Positions 26,847 to 35,522 of a stretch of DNA of 41,110 nucleotides are shown here, piece by piece. A program made the translations under genes and the position numbers. How positions within the stretch are numbered: position 1 is the stretch's first letter; each line of letters starts with the position of its first letter. Below the pieces are notes generated by a model that had not been told where the DNA came from, did no database searches, and saw nothing but the letters and a program-made list of their open reading frames with translations. The DNA is from an uncultured beta proteobacterium (GTDB taxonomy: Bacteria; Pseudomonadota; Gammaproteobacteria; Burkholderiales; Burkholderiaceae): contig CAJASX010000058.1 of the NCBI GenBank assembly GCA_903944725.1, forward strand, positions 1 to 41,110, read 5' to 3'.

Positions 26847-27770
26847 ATGTCGATGTCTGACCGTGACGGTTTTATTTGGTTTGATGGGAAGATGGTGCCC
26901 TGGCGGGATGCCAATATTCATGTGCTCACTCATTCGCTACATTACGGCATGGGTGTATTTGAGGGTATTCGGGCTTATAAGACCGATTCTGGGCCGGCTA
27001 TTTTTCGCCTCAAAGAGCACGTAAAGCGCCTCTTTAATGGCACCAAAATTTTCCAAATGCCCATTCCCTATAACGAAGAGCAAATTACCCAAGCCATTAT
27101 TGATGTGGTTAAAACCAATAAATTATCGGCTTGCTATATTCGACCAATTGTATTTATTGGCTCAGAAAAATTAGGTGTTTCACCCACTGGCAACACCATT
27201 CATACCTCGATTGCCGCTTGGGAGTGGGGCGCTTACCTTGGTGAAGATGGTTTAAATAAAGGAATTCGGGTAAAAACCTCCTCCTTCACGCGTCACTTTG
27301 TCAACTCTTCATTAGTTCGAGCGAAAGCCTCGGGCTATTACATTAATTCCATTTTGGCGCACCAAGAGGTCGCTGCTAATGGTTACGATGAGGCCTTATT
27401 ACTTGATACTGAAGGTTATGTCTCAGAAGGTTCGGGTGAAAATTTCTTTATGGTGCGTAACGGCATTGTCTATACGCCAGACCTCGCATCCTGCTTAGAC
27501 GGAATTACTCGTGATTCGATTATTGATATTGCCCATGATCTTGGTTTTAAAGTCAAAGAAAAGCGCTTAACTCGTGATGAAGTTTATACCGCTGATGAAG
27601 CTTTTTTTACAGGCACTGCAGCAGAAGTAACACCCATTCGCGAGCTCGATGATCGTACTATTGGTGACGGTTTAAAAGGACCAATTACAAAACAAATTCA
27701 AGAGGTATTTTTCTCCACCGTGTACGGTAAAAACGAGCGCTATAAATCATGGCTAACTCTAGCTAAGTAA
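26847..27770 (+). CDS. ilvE: Branched-chain amino acid aminotransferase (class IV)
   Basis: A 307-residue PLP enzyme interconverting Val, Leu and Ile with their 2-oxoacids. FIWFDGKMVPWRDANIHVLTHSLHYGMGVFEGIRAY (about 8-43) is the family N-terminus. The PLP lysine lies in SSLVRAKASGYYINSILA. EALLLDTEGYVSEGSGENFFMV (about 198-219) and FFTGTAAEVTPIREL (about 253-267) are conserved. The frame extends upstream to a TTG, but AAAGGGT before the ATG at 26847 and the typical MSMSDRDG start favour this form. It is divergent from pgk and leads an operon with the zinc-finger gene (5-bp gap) and waaF. Confidence 0.95.
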   Translation: MSMSDRDGFIWFDGKMVPWRDANIHVLTHSLHYGMGVFEGIRAYKTDSGPAIFRLKEHVKRLFNGTKIFQMPIPYNEEQITQAIIDVVKTNKLSACYIRPIVFIGSEKLGVSPTGNTIHTSIAAWEWGAYLGEDGLNKGIRVKTSSFTRHFVNSSLVRAKASGYYINSILAHQEVAANGYDEALLLDTEGYVSEGSGENFFMVRNGIVYTPDLASCLDGITRDSIIDIAHDLGFKVKEKRLTRDEVYTADEAFFTGTAAEVTPIRELDDRTIGDGLKGPITKQIQEVFFSTVYGKNERYKSWLTLAK

Positions 27771-27775
27771 TTACT

Positions 27776-27985
27776 ATGCAAGAAACCTTGAATACAGCCA
27801 CAACCCTAAAGCCAGTAATGATTAATGGCAAAGATTTACCTTTACATTGCCCGCCCGGATCAACCCCTAACTGGAATTTACATCCGCGCGTCTTTCTTGA
27901 TATTGTCGATACTGGTCAAGCGAAGTGTCCTTATTGTGGAACTGAATATCGCCTCATTCCCGGAACCGCGCCCCACGGTCATTAA
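27776..27985 (+). CDS. Small CHCC zinc-finger protein (COG4391 type)
   Basis: A 69-residue protein. Cys25, His36, Cys51 and Cys54 (HCPPG, NLHPR, AKCPYCG) give the C-x10-H-x14-C-x2-C spacing of the zf-CHCC domain, shared with the C-terminal domain of mitochondrial complex I subunit NDUFS6. The function of the bacterial short form is not established. It starts 5 bp after ilvE, and its 3' end overlaps the likely start region of waaF. Confidence 0.85.
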   Translation: MQETLNTATTLKPVMINGKDLPLHCPPGSTPNWNLHPRVFLDIVDTGQAKCPYCGTEYRLIPGTAPHGH

Positions 27986-29030
27986 CTCGGGTACCCGCAT
28001 CCTGATCATCGCGCCTAATTGGATTGGCGATGCAGTGATGAGTCAGCCTTTAATTGCGGCAATTAAGCAGGCTTTACCAGCTTGCACAATTGATGTTCTC
28101 ACAACACCTTGGGTGGCGCCAATTTACCGCGCTTGCGTTGAAGTAAATCATCTAATTGAGGCACCTTTACAGCATGGCAAATTACAGTGGCAAGCGCGCC
28201 TCCAATTAGCTAAGCAACTACGCTTAGCTAATTACGCCTGCTGTTTTATATTGCCCAATAGTTTAAAAGCTGCGCTCATTCCTTGGTTGGCAAAAATACC
28301 TGTCCGCATCGGTTACCGCGGAGAAATGCGCTTTGGATTAATTAATCGATCCTTAGCGAACCCCTCTAAGGCTAACCGTACACCAATGGTAGAACACTAT
28401 GCGAATTTATTACGCTTATTACCAGGGCTCACCACTTGGTCAATGAATACTAAGCCAGCCCACTTGCAAATTCCTACGAGCGATCAAATTGATATACAAA
28501 CTCGTTTTAGACGTGAACAAATTGCGCTAGATGCGCTCTATGTATTTTCACCTGGTGCCGAATTCGGGCCAGCAAAACGTTGGCCAATTGCCCACTTTGC
28601 CAAACTTGCCAGCCTAATTTTGCAACAGAATGCGCGTAGCCACATCATTATCTTAGGTGGTGCTAGCGATGCTCAAATGGGCCAATTGATTCAGACACAA
28701 ACCACCTTACCAGCAGCTAGCGCGGCACGGCTACATAATTGGTGTGGTACGACCAGCCTTAATCAAGCACTTGCCACCATTGCTAATTGCCAATCAATGA
28801 TTAGCAATGATTCGGGTTTGATGCATGTCGCTGCAGCCCTTCAAATTTCTCAGGTAGCCATTTTTGGCTCAAGTGACCCCCGCCATACTGCCCCACAATC
28901 GAGCAAAGCTAGGGTGATTTGGCTGCACTTATCGTGTAGCCCTTGTTATCAACGCACTTGCCCACTTGGTACCTTGGCTTGTTTGCAAGAAATTACCCCA
29001 ACGCAAGTTTTTGCCGCTTTAAATCTTTAG
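27936..29030 (+). CDS. waaF: ADP-heptose:LPS heptosyltransferase II
   Basis: A glycosyltransferase family 9 enzyme that adds the second heptose to the LPS inner core at the cytoplasmic face. The protein aligns well with E. coli WaaF: RILIIAPNWIGDAVMSQPL, LPNSLKAALIPWLAKIPVRIGYRGEMRFGL, PGAEFGPAKRWP and ISNDSGLMHVAAAL. The start is uncertain. Homology begins at about 27995. The frame offers GTG at 27936 (used here, 364 residues), a rare ATT at 27981 that overlaps the upstream stop, and an ATG at 27825 deep inside the zinc-finger gene; none has a clear ribosome site. An extra CSPCYQRTCPLG cysteine cluster lies near the C-terminus. Confidence 0.9.
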   Translation: MELNIASFPEPRPTVINSGTRILIIAPNWIGDAVMSQPLIAAIKQALPACTIDVLTTPWVAPIYRACVEVNHLIEAPLQHGKLQWQARLQLAKQLRLANYACCFILPNSLKAALIPWLAKIPVRIGYRGEMRFGLINRSLANPSKANRTPMVEHYANLLRLLPGLTTWSMNTKPAHLQIPTSDQIDIQTRFRREQIALDALYVFSPGAEFGPAKRWPIAHFAKLASLILQQNARSHIIILGGASDAQMGQLIQTQTTLPAASAARLHNWCGTTSLNQALATIANCQSMISNDSGLMHVAAALQISQVAIFGSSDPRHTAPQSSKARVIWLHLSCSPCYQRTCPLGTLACLQEITPTQVFAALNL

Positions 29031-29039
29031 GATATCCCC

Positions 29040-29474
29040 ATGTCACGTCTTGCGCGCCTGTTTCAAAACGCTAATGAATTAGTTGAGGCATGGCGTGAGG
29101 CTTTGGCACAGCGCAATGTACAAGGTGCCCTTGATCTTTGGTTGGATGATGACAACATTACTTGTGTTCTACCTGAGGGACAACGCTTAAGTGGTCATAC
29201 CGCAATTAGGCAAGGCTTAGAAAGACTCTTAGCGTCGCGCGCCCTTTTTCTTGAGCCAATTTACTGCATGTCACATGCTACTTTAGGCGCCGCCATTTAC
29301 GATACTACTGAAGCCGTGCACTTTCAGCCCGATCAAGTTGAAGCTGAATTTTTCTTAAATATTACTTTGGTTATTCTGCAAGATAGTCAGGGTTGGCGCA
29401 TTGCCCATTTACATGCAAGCCGCTCTACCGAAGAAAATTTTCCTCTCCCCACTAAACATCATGGCCTACATTAA
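29040..29474 (+). CDS. NTF2/SnoaL-like fold protein
   Basis: A 144-residue soluble protein. An N-terminal helix (ELVEAWREALAQRNVQGALDLWLDD) is followed by DNITCVLPEGQRLSGHTAIRQGLERLL and alternating strands ending in GWRIAHLHASR, the pattern of small NTF2-like or DUF4440 proteins that act as ligand-binding or isomerase-like folds. The actual function is unknown. AGGA precedes the ATG by 7 bp. It follows waaF by 9 bp and probably shares its transcript, converging on the M48 protease gene with a 14-bp gap. Confidence 0.78.
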   Translation: MSRLARLFQNANELVEAWREALAQRNVQGALDLWLDDDNITCVLPEGQRLSGHTAIRQGLERLLASRALFLEPIYCMSHATLGAAIYDTTEAVHFQPDQVEAEFFLNITLVILQDSQGWRIAHLHASRSTEENFPLPTKHHGLH

Positions 29475-29488
29475 GTTAAGTCTTTTGC

Positions 29489-31210
29489 TTAACTCGGTCG
29501 TCGTGCTTGCCTGCCCTCATCCTCTTGTTGCTCACGATACATACGTTGATAATCTCTAATGCGAGCATCAATTGTGGATGCTTGATAAAAATCAGTTCCC
29601 CCCATCGAACGGGCAATTTTTAATTGATCAATGGCATAAGGCAAAGCACCCTCTAAAGCAAATTTTTCTGCCAAAGCAAAATGATGTAAAGCGGGTTTAT
29701 TGTCTTGTCGATAGGCACTAGCTAATAACGACCACCATAAGGGCTCTGAAGGTTGTAGCTTAGTACGATTTTTTAACCAGGTAATTGCCTCAGTATTACG
29801 CCCGAGCTTGAGCTCCGCGTTGATCATTGCTACAGGGGCTGCATAAGACTGTGGAAACGCTTTTACACTTGCTTGAGCAACTTGTAAAGATTCTGCCGCT
29901 TTGCCTTTGGCTAAGGCTAACTCGGCAGTAGTAACATCCAATGAAATGCTTTGCCGCTGAATGGGTGAGCCTGGCGCAATAACGGCTTGGGTGATGTTAC
30001 GCGCCTTCTGTAAAAAACCTTCAGCCTGATCAATTTTGCCCTGCCGTTGCGCTACTAAAGCTAAGCCGTAATAGCCCTCTAGCTGTTTTTCTGCTTGGGA
30101 TTGCTTGCTCAAGCCATCAAAAATTAAGCGTAAATCGTATAAACCACTCGAACTACTTTGTTGCTCAAGCCGAGCGCGCGCTTTAATTAAATAAAATTCA
30201 ATTGTGGGCGGCATATTACGCAAGGGCACAACCCGAGCCCGATCTTGCATATCGGCAATACGATCGGTAGTTAAGGGATGAGTACGCACATATTCTGGAA
30301 TGCCTTTATCCATAATGCCAGTCGCTTTTTGTAAACGCTGGAAAAACATAGGCATCGCATTCACGTTATAACCGCTGCCTTGCAAAATTTCAAAACCAAT
30401 GCGATCGGCTTCGCGCTCAGCGTCACGTGAATACGATAATTGATTATTAATTGCCAGTGCTTGGCCACCAGTAATTAATCCTTGTGCAGCGGCAGGATTT
30501 TTTGCTGCCGCTAACGCGCCCAACAAGGCACCCGCCAGTGCAATCATGGTATTGGTAGTCTGCTTATCCATTTGTCGCGCTAAATGCCGCTGCAACACGT
30601 GTCCGGTTTCGTGACCCATTACCGATGCAACCTCGGACTCACTTTCTGCTGCCACGATTAGTCCAGTGTGAAAACCAATAAACCCCCCCGGTAATGCAAA
30701 TGCATTGATCGACGGGTCTTTCACGACGAAAATTTCATAATTGTAGGCAGCGCTTCCCTGATTATTAGCGCCCCCCAATTGCAATTTTTTAGCTGCTTGT
30801 AATAAGCGCCGCTCCATTTCATTTAAAAAATCATAAATCGGTAAGTCGTCTGAATAATCGGGATCTGGGCGAATTTCACGCATAATTCGTTCGCCCATTT
30901 TTCGCTCTTCTAACGGGCTTAGAGTATTGCCGCCAGGGTCGCCCATATCGGGCAGTAACAAAGTGGGCCGTTCTTGGTTTTGCTGTCGGGATAACGGTAA
31001 ATTGCTTGAACGCGCATCAGGTGATTGCACTGCCCGCCCTAAATTTTCTAAAATAGCCGAATTACCTTCTACCGATACATCAGCAGCCCAAGCCCTTGAA
31101 ATGATTAAGGGTGTCGGAAAAGCAAGTGTTGCAATTAAACTAGTAGCAATACAGGATCGCAAGGCGCGGTAGAAAATTTGACCGATTTTATGCAGAATTT
31201 TGATTTCCAT
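29489..31210 (-). CDS. BepA-like periplasmic M48 metalloprotease with TPR repeats
   Basis: A 573-residue exported protein. A signal peptide covers about 1-42 (ending in AWAADV). The zinc site is H200-E-T-G-H204, with the third ligand in [12 protein letters not shown] (about 261-272). The preceding [25 protein letters not shown] is the usual M48 strand pair. The C-terminal half (about 330-560) is a set of TPR-like helices. BepA (YfgC) degrades or helps assemble stalled outer-membrane proteins such as LptD at the BAM complex; E. coli BepA has 487 residues, and the extra length here is mostly N-terminal to the peptidase domain. It is divergent from moaC with a 23-bp gap. Confidence 0.92.
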   Translation of the reverse strand: MEIKILHKIGQIFYRALRSCIATSLIATLAFPTPLIISRAWAADVSVEGNSAILENLGRAVQSPDARSSNLPLSRQQNQERPTLLLPDMGDPGGNTLSPLEERKMGERIMREIRPDPDYSDDLPIYDFLNEMERRLLQAAKKLQLGGANNQGSAAYNYEIFVVKDPSINAFALPGGFIGFHTGLIVAAESESEVASVMGHETGHVLQRHLARQMDKQTTNTMIALAGALLGALAAAKNPAAAQGLITGGQALAINNQLSYSRDAEREADRIGFEILQGSGYNVNAMPMFFQRLQKATGIMDKGIPEYVRTHPLTTDRIADMQDRARVVPLRNMPPTIEFYLIKARARLEQQSSSSGLYDLRLIFDGLSKQSQAEKQLEGYYGLALVAQRQGKIDQAEGFLQKARNITQAVIAPGSPIQRQSISLDVTTAELALAKGKAAESLQVAQASVKAFPQSYAAPVAMINAELKLGRNTEAITWLKNRTKLQPSEPLWWSLLASAYRQDNKPALHHFALAEKFALEGALPYAIDQLKIARSMGGTDFYQASTIDARIRDYQRMYREQQEDEGRQARRPS

Positions 31211-31233
31211 CCCTCTATGGTAAAACTTATCTT

Positions 31234-31713
31234 ATGAATAAACTCACTCATTTTGATGATAATGGTCAAGCCCATATGGTTAACGTGGGAGAAAAGGCTC
31301 ATACCCAGCGCCTAGCGATTGCTTCTGGCGCTATTTGCATGCAGGCTGAAACCTTTGCCATGGTTGAGGCTGGCAGTCATAAAAAAGGTGACGTTTTGGG
31401 TATTGCCCGAATTGCAGGAATTCAGGCGGCCAAAAAGACCGCTGATCTGATCCCCCTTTGCCACCCGCTTACCCTAACTCACGTTAGTGTCAGTTTTGAA
31501 GCTGATGCTAAAAACCATACCATTCGTTGCCAAGTACGTGCAGAAACCACTGGCCCCACCGGTGTCGAAATGGAAGCCCTCACCGCAGTCCAAGTCGCCC
31601 TACTCACAATCTACGATATGTGCAAAGCAGTAGACCGTGGCATGGTAATGGGTGATGTCAAGCTCCTAGAAAAGAGTGGTGGCAAGAGTGGGGAGTGGAA
31701 GGCAGGGAAGTAA
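31234..31713 (+). CDS. moaC: Cyclic pyranopterin monophosphate synthase
   Basis: A 159-residue hexameric enzyme of molybdenum cofactor synthesis that converts 3',8-cyclo-GTP into c[18 protein letters not shown] starts the protein. [15 protein letters not shown] (about 65-79), [19 protein letters not shown] (about 108-126) and [25 protein letters not shown] hold the conserved active-site residues. There is no clear ribosome site. The promoter must overlap the 5' end of the divergent M48 protease gene. Confidence 0.97.
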   Translation: MNKLTHFDDNGQAHMVNVGEKAHTQRLAIASGAICMQAETFAMVEAGSHKKGDVLGIARIAGIQAAKKTADLIPLCHPLTLTHVSVSFEADAKNHTIRCQVRAETTGPTGVEMEALTAVQVALLTIYDMCKAVDRGMVMGDVKLLEKSGGKSGEWKAGK

Positions 31714-31751
31714 ACACTAAGCTAAATAACATCCAGAGTATGTAAATTTAG

Positions 31752-31783
31752 TCTTGTCCAAATCTTGTCCTTAAGTCTTGTCC
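31752..31783. repeat. Three direct copies of TCTTGTCC
   Basis: TCTTGTCC occurs at 31752-31759, 31763-31770 and 31776-31783, at 11- and 13-bp intervals, in the gap after moaC. A 7-bp inverted repeat AAGTACC/GGTACTT (31867-31873 and 31891-31897) lies before the next gene. No integrase or other mobile gene is nearby. Confidence 0.6.
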
Positions 31784-31924
31784 AGATGAAGAATGAGAAA
31801 TGGCATTAATCCGATTAGTCAAATAAAGCTTGCAACTACCAGCTTATTAACATTATTCACCTCAGCAAGTACCCTTAACCAGTTGTTTTAGGTACTTCTT
31901 GAGTAAGCAATTAAGATAGCGCAT

Positions 31925-33094
31925 ATGACCGCTTTTTACCGTACCGTATTTTTATGCTTTGTTTTGCTTTTAACTGCTGGTTGCGGAAGCTTGCTTGCGC
32001 CTTTTGTTCCCAACAGCACAGATGCAGACAAAAAGAACGCGCAAATACCCTTAAAGCCATTTACTTTTAGCGATTGGGCCTATTTGGCTGACTCAACAAG
32101 CCTTGAATGGTTTTACGACCCCACTAGCCTTAAGCAAAGCGATGAAGGTGTAATTAGCTTAGAAGTAATCACCAAAGCTAAGGGTCTTCCTTGGCCCAAA
32201 ATAGGAATTCTGCCAAATGCCAATGTAGAAAGCATAGCTATTCCAGCGGTGGGCATTTCCCATCCAGCGAACCCACCAGAAATTATTGAAGTAATTGTTG
32301 GGCCAAAGCTTGATCCTAAGCTAGAGCAGAAGTTATCTCCACCGGCAGATATGGGCTCTAGTCAGATGGCAGAAAAGACAGTTGATCTGAAGTTAGACCC
32401 AAAGCTTGTCAAAAAAGTAGTGCCGATCATTTTTTTACAACCTGCGCTGATTGAAATTGATTGCACATTAAATGTATTTAAAGCGCAAATTTCTGAAGTC
32501 TATGCACCTTCTATTCCCTTTGTGCCCGTTATTCCTGGTGAAAAACCACAAGCACCACCCAAAACTCCGGCAATCTCAAGTTTAAGTGATATTGGGGTAA
32601 GCAAAGGTGAATGGAAAGATATTAAAGGCAATACTGCCATGCATTGGGTTAAAACAAGGTTATGTGGCCGCACTGTTTTTGGTAATTTAACGCGCTATTA
32701 TTTTTTATATCAAGACCCACCAATAATTAAGCCCCCATTACCAGGGACTAAATTAGCTCCTATAAAAATTCCTGTGCCTATCAAGCCTTTGCCATTGCCA
32801 CCACCCCTTGTATTCGATATCCTATATAAACAAATTGTTAGTGATTCAAAGACTGGTAATAAAGAGATGCGATTAATTTCTTACAAGCTTGATAAATTAT
32901 TAAGTGATGAAACCCTCTGGTCTTATCGCGCTGATTGTCAAAATCAAAAATACCAAATGAGTAAATTGGGAGATAAAGTTGCAGGGGAATGGCAAACCCT
33001 TGGTAATGCGATTTCTTTTTCTGGCGTAGCATTTAATCGGGCATGTGGTAATCATGGTAACTATATGGACACCGTAAATGAGTTTACAAAGTAG
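31925..33094 (+). CDS. Lipoprotein with two Adhesin_E-like units
   Basis: A 389-residue predicted lipoprotein: a hydrophobic signal ends in the lipobox LTAGC (Cys at about 20). Two similar units follow. The first has FSDWAYLADSTSLEWFYDPTSL, then IDCTLN and GEWKDIKGNTAMHWVKTRLCG. The second has DILYKQIVSDSKTG, then ADCQNQKYQ and GEWQTLGNAISFSGVAFNRACG. The W..YDP, DC and W...C pattern is that of surface-adhesin protein E (PF16747) domains, here apparently in tandem. Pro/Lys-rich linkers separate the parts (PKLDPKLEQKLSPP; IKIPVPIKPLPLPPP). The role is unknown. There is no ribosome site before the ATG. The gene converges on the pilin gene. Confidence 0.6.
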   Translation: MTAFYRTVFLCFVLLLTAGCGSLLAPFVPNSTDADKKNAQIPLKPFTFSDWAYLADSTSLEWFYDPTSLKQSDEGVISLEVITKAKGLPWPKIGILPNANVESIAIPAVGISHPANPPEIIEVIVGPKLDPKLEQKLSPPADMGSSQMAEKTVDLKLDPKLVKKVVPIIFLQPALIEIDCTLNVFKAQISEVYAPSIPFVPVIPGEKPQAPPKTPAISSLSDIGVSKGEWKDIKGNTAMHWVKTRLCGRTVFGNLTRYYFLYQDPPIIKPPLPGTKLAPIKIPVPIKPLPLPPPLVFDILYKQIVSDSKTGNKEMRLISYKLDKLLSDETLWSYRADCQNQKYQMSKLGDKVAGEWQTLGNAISFSGVAFNRACGNHGNYMDTVNEFTK

Positions 33095-33153
33095 TTTAGT
33101 GATTGATTTCGTATTCTCATTACGGTATTGAAAGTCACAGTAGTATGCTAGCC

Positions 33154-33636
33154 TTATTTAGACGAGCGGCATTCGGCCGGCAATAATTCTTGAGGCAATG
33201 TTGATTCTTTAGAGCGACACGACCAACCACCGGCCCAATTCATGCCTGCAGGTTTAGATAAATCAACCTCGCTTGGCATTGTCGCATCGGGATCATTGGT
33301 CGGTATTAACACTAAAGCGTTTTTGCCATCAACCGACACTGATTGCTGAAAATCGATGGCAATTGCCCCGCTTGGTAAAATTTCGATTAATTTGACGCTT
33401 CGAGTTGGTACAAATGAGAAAGCTCCTTTAGTAGCGTCATCCATCGCAATTGTGCCTCGACTAGCAAACACCTCAGTAACAGCTAATTTAGCGCTCGACG
33501 ATAAATTCATACCTTCAACAACGCGACTACGAGCAATATAGTCTTGGTATTGGGGCATAGCCACTGCCACCAAGATGCCGATGATAGCAACGACTACCAT
33601 TACCTCAATTAATGTAAAGCCATTTGGTTTTTTCAT
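33154..33636 (-). CDS. Type IV pilin (PilA/PilE-like)
   Basis: A 160-residue pilin precursor. The leader MKKPNG is followed by [31 protein letters not shown], the prepilin peptidase site and N-terminal helix, with Glu at mature position 5. The Cys pair near the C-terminus ([18 protein letters not shown]) forms the expected disulfide-bounded D-loop. The mature length of about 154 residues fits a major or minor type IVa pilin. The frame runs 20 codons further upstream, but the leader fixes the start at 33636; AGAGG lies about 11 bases before it. It is downstream of terC, behind a terminator, so it is probably transcribed separately. Confidence 0.93.
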   Translation of the reverse strand: MKKPNGFTLIEVMVVVAIIGILVAVAMPQYQDYIARSRVVEGMNLSSSAKLAVTEVFASRGTIAMDDATKGAFSFVPTRSVKLIEILPSGAIAIDFQQSVSVDGKNALVLIPTNDPDATMPSEVDLSKPAGMNWAGGWSCRSKESTLPQELLPAECRSSK

Positions 33637-33713
33637 GTTAAACAAGCCTCTTCGAGTTGAAAACATGATGATCAACTCTTTGGTGCAAGTACTCAAGCCG
33701 CTTTAATGTAAGA

Positions 33714-33740
33714 AAAAGCCGACTTTGTGTGTCGGCTTTT
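33714..33740 (-). terminator. Intrinsic terminator after terC
   Basis: AAAAGCCGAC (33714-33723) pairs with GTCGGCTTTT (33731-33740) around TTTGTGT. It lies 20 bp after the terC stop and upstream of the pilin gene on the same strand. The A/T flanks make it usable in both directions. Confidence 0.88.
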
Positions 33741-33759
33741 CAGATTAAGTGATAAACCC

Positions 33760-34476
33760 TTATGATTTATGAGCCCTTTTGCCTCTATTTTTTCTTTTCA
33801 ACCAAGTACCTAACATGATTACAAAAATGACCCCCGCTATTTCAAAGATAGTGTTAGCGTCTCCAATGGCTGCCTTAAGAGTGTCTTTAATAACAGGGTC
33901 CTCAACAAACATTCCGCCTGCTAATAAGCCTAATAAGCCTGCGCCCACGGTAATAACGATTGGAAAACGCTCCATTACTTTTAATAACATAGTGCTACCA
34001 AAAATAATTAGCGGGATCGATAAACCCAAGCCAATGATGAGGAGTATTAGACGAGTTTCTTCTGGTCCCTTTTGCGCCGCAGCCGCAACTGCAATTACGT
34101 TATCAAGGCTCATTACTAGGTCGGCAATCAAGATCGTGCGGATGGCACCCCAGATATTCGACTCAGCTTTCATATCAGAATCTTCATCGCTATCAGCTAA
34201 TAATTGCACGCCGATATACAACAACAAAATCGCGCCAATCATTTTTAAGTAAGGCACACTCAATAATTGCACCGCAGTAATCGTCAGCACAACGCGTAAA
34301 ATAATAGCAGCGGCACTCCCCCAAAAAATAGCAGTTTTCTGTTGTTTGGGCGGAAGATTACGTGAAGCCAATGCTATAACAACAGCGTTATCGCCTGACA
34401 ATAAAATATTAGCCACCATAATTGAGCCCAATGCCACCCAAAATGATGCGTCTGAAAATGCTGCCATTAATTCCAT
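33760..34476 (-). CDS. TerC-family integral membrane protein
   Basis: A 238-residue membrane protein with about seven hydrophobic helices. SGDNAVVIALASRNLP (about 27-42) and LVMSLDNVIAVAAAA (about 119-133) are the paired GDNA and LDNV motifs of the TerC/YkoY family, implicated in metal (especially manganese) export and in loading exported metalloenzymes. An acidic cytoplasmic loop (DSDEDSDMKAE, about 94-104) is notable. A strong GAGGAG ribosome site precedes the ATG. It follows sucD by 79 bp and ends at the terminator before the pilin gene. The name TerC does not imply tellurite resistance here. Confidence 0.92.
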   Translation of the reverse strand: MELMAAFSDASFWVALGSIMVANILLSGDNAVVIALASRNLPPKQQKTAIFWGSAAAIILRVVLTITAVQLLSVPYLKMIGAILLLYIGVQLLADSDEDSDMKAESNIWGAIRTILIADLVMSLDNVIAVAAAAQKGPEETRLILLIIGLGLSIPLIIFGSTMLLKVMERFPIVITVGAGLLGLLAGGMFVEDPVIKDTLKAAIGDANTIFEIAGVIFVIMLGTWLKRKNRGKRAHKS

Positions 34477-34555
34477 AAAATCTCCTCAGTTCCTTGTATT
34501 TTTTATTTTGCTTGTTATAGCTTTCTTTGTATGATCTTATGTTAAGTATTCATTC

Positions 34556-35449
34556 TTACAACATTGCCTTTAATAAAACTGCCATTTCTGATGGATTTCG
34601 AGTTACCTTAAAGCCACATTCTTCCATAACTGCAAGTTTTGCGTCGGCGGTGTCGGCGCCTCCAGAAATTAAAGCCCCCGCATGACCCATACGCTTGCCT
34701 GCGGGCGCCGTAACACCAGCAATAAAGCCGACTATGGGTTTTTTCATATTCTTTTGGCACCAGCGAGCTGCATCTGCCTCATCTGGGCCGCCAATTTCGC
34801 CAATCATAATGACTGCGTCGGTCTCAGGATCGTCATTAAATAACTTCATGATGTCGATATGCTTTAAGCCATTAATAGGATCGCCGCCAATACCCACTGC
34901 GGTCGATTGACCTAAGCCAATCGCGGTTAATTGACCTACTGCCTCATAAGTCAAGGTGCCAGAACGGCTAACTACACCAATGCGGCCCTTACGATGAATA
35001 TGGCCTGGCATGATGCCAATTTTAATTTCTTCAGGAGTAATAATCCCTGGGCAATTTGGTCCTAGCAAGAGAGTTTTTTTGCCCCCTTGGGCTTCTTTTG
35101 CACGCATTTTATTACGCACTTCCAACATATCGCGCACTGGAATGCCCTCAGTAATGCAAATCACAAAATCTAAATCAGCCTCTACTGCTTCCCAAATAGC
35201 CGCAGCAGCGCCTGGTGGGGGTACATAAATAACCGAAACCGTTGCGCCAGTTTGTTGCGCGGCCTCTTTTACTGTGCCAAAAATAGGGATATTAAAAATT
35301 GATTCGCCTGCTTTTTTCGGATTTACTCCGGCCACGAAACAATTCACACCATTGGCATATTCCTGACATTTTTCAGTATGAAATTGGCCTGTCTTACCTG
35401 TGATACCTTGGGTAATCACTTTGGTATTTTTATTAATCAAAATTGACAT
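34556..35449 (-). CDS. sucD: Succinyl-CoA synthetase subunit alpha
   Basis: A 297-residue TCA-cycle subunit that binds CoA and carries the phospho-histidine. VITQGITGKTGQFHTEKC (about 11-28) is the CoA-binding N-terminus, LLGPNCPGIITPEE (about 126-139) and GVVSRSGTLTYEAVGQ the central motifs, and KRMGHAGALISGG (about 252-264) contains the phosphorylated His. AGGAATTAG precedes the ATG. It lies 73 bp after sucC. Confidence 0.97.
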   Translation of the reverse strand: MSILINKNTKVITQGITGKTGQFHTEKCQEYANGVNCFVAGVNPKKAGESIFNIPIFGTVKEAAQQTGATVSVIYVPPPGAAAAIWEAVEADLDFVICITEGIPVRDMLEVRNKMRAKEAQGGKKTLLLGPNCPGIITPEEIKIGIMPGHIHRKGRIGVVSRSGTLTYEAVGQLTAIGLGQSTAVGIGGDPINGLKHIDIMKLFNDDPETDAVIMIGEIGGPDEADAARWCQKNMKKPIVGFIAGVTAPAGKRMGHAGALISGGADTADAKLAVMEECGFKVTRNPSEMAVLLKAML

Positions 35450-35522
35450 AATCTAATTCCTAAATATTGAGATAACTTAATGAGTGGCACTAACTGGCTA
35501 GTTAGTATGTGTAACTGTTGTA

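Noticed and set aside
29474..29494. AGTTAAG-TCTTTTG-CTTAACT hairpin between the NTF2-like gene and the M48 gene
   Set aside because: AT-rich 7-bp stem without a T tail; too weak to call a terminator, although it lies between convergent genes.
31752..31783. CRISPR-like repeat array
   Set aside because: Repeats are 8 bp with 3-5 bp between them and only three copies; no cas genes.
33760..34476. Tellurite resistance as function of the TerC-family gene
   Set aside because: No other ter genes are present; the family is broadly linked to metal homeostasis and export.
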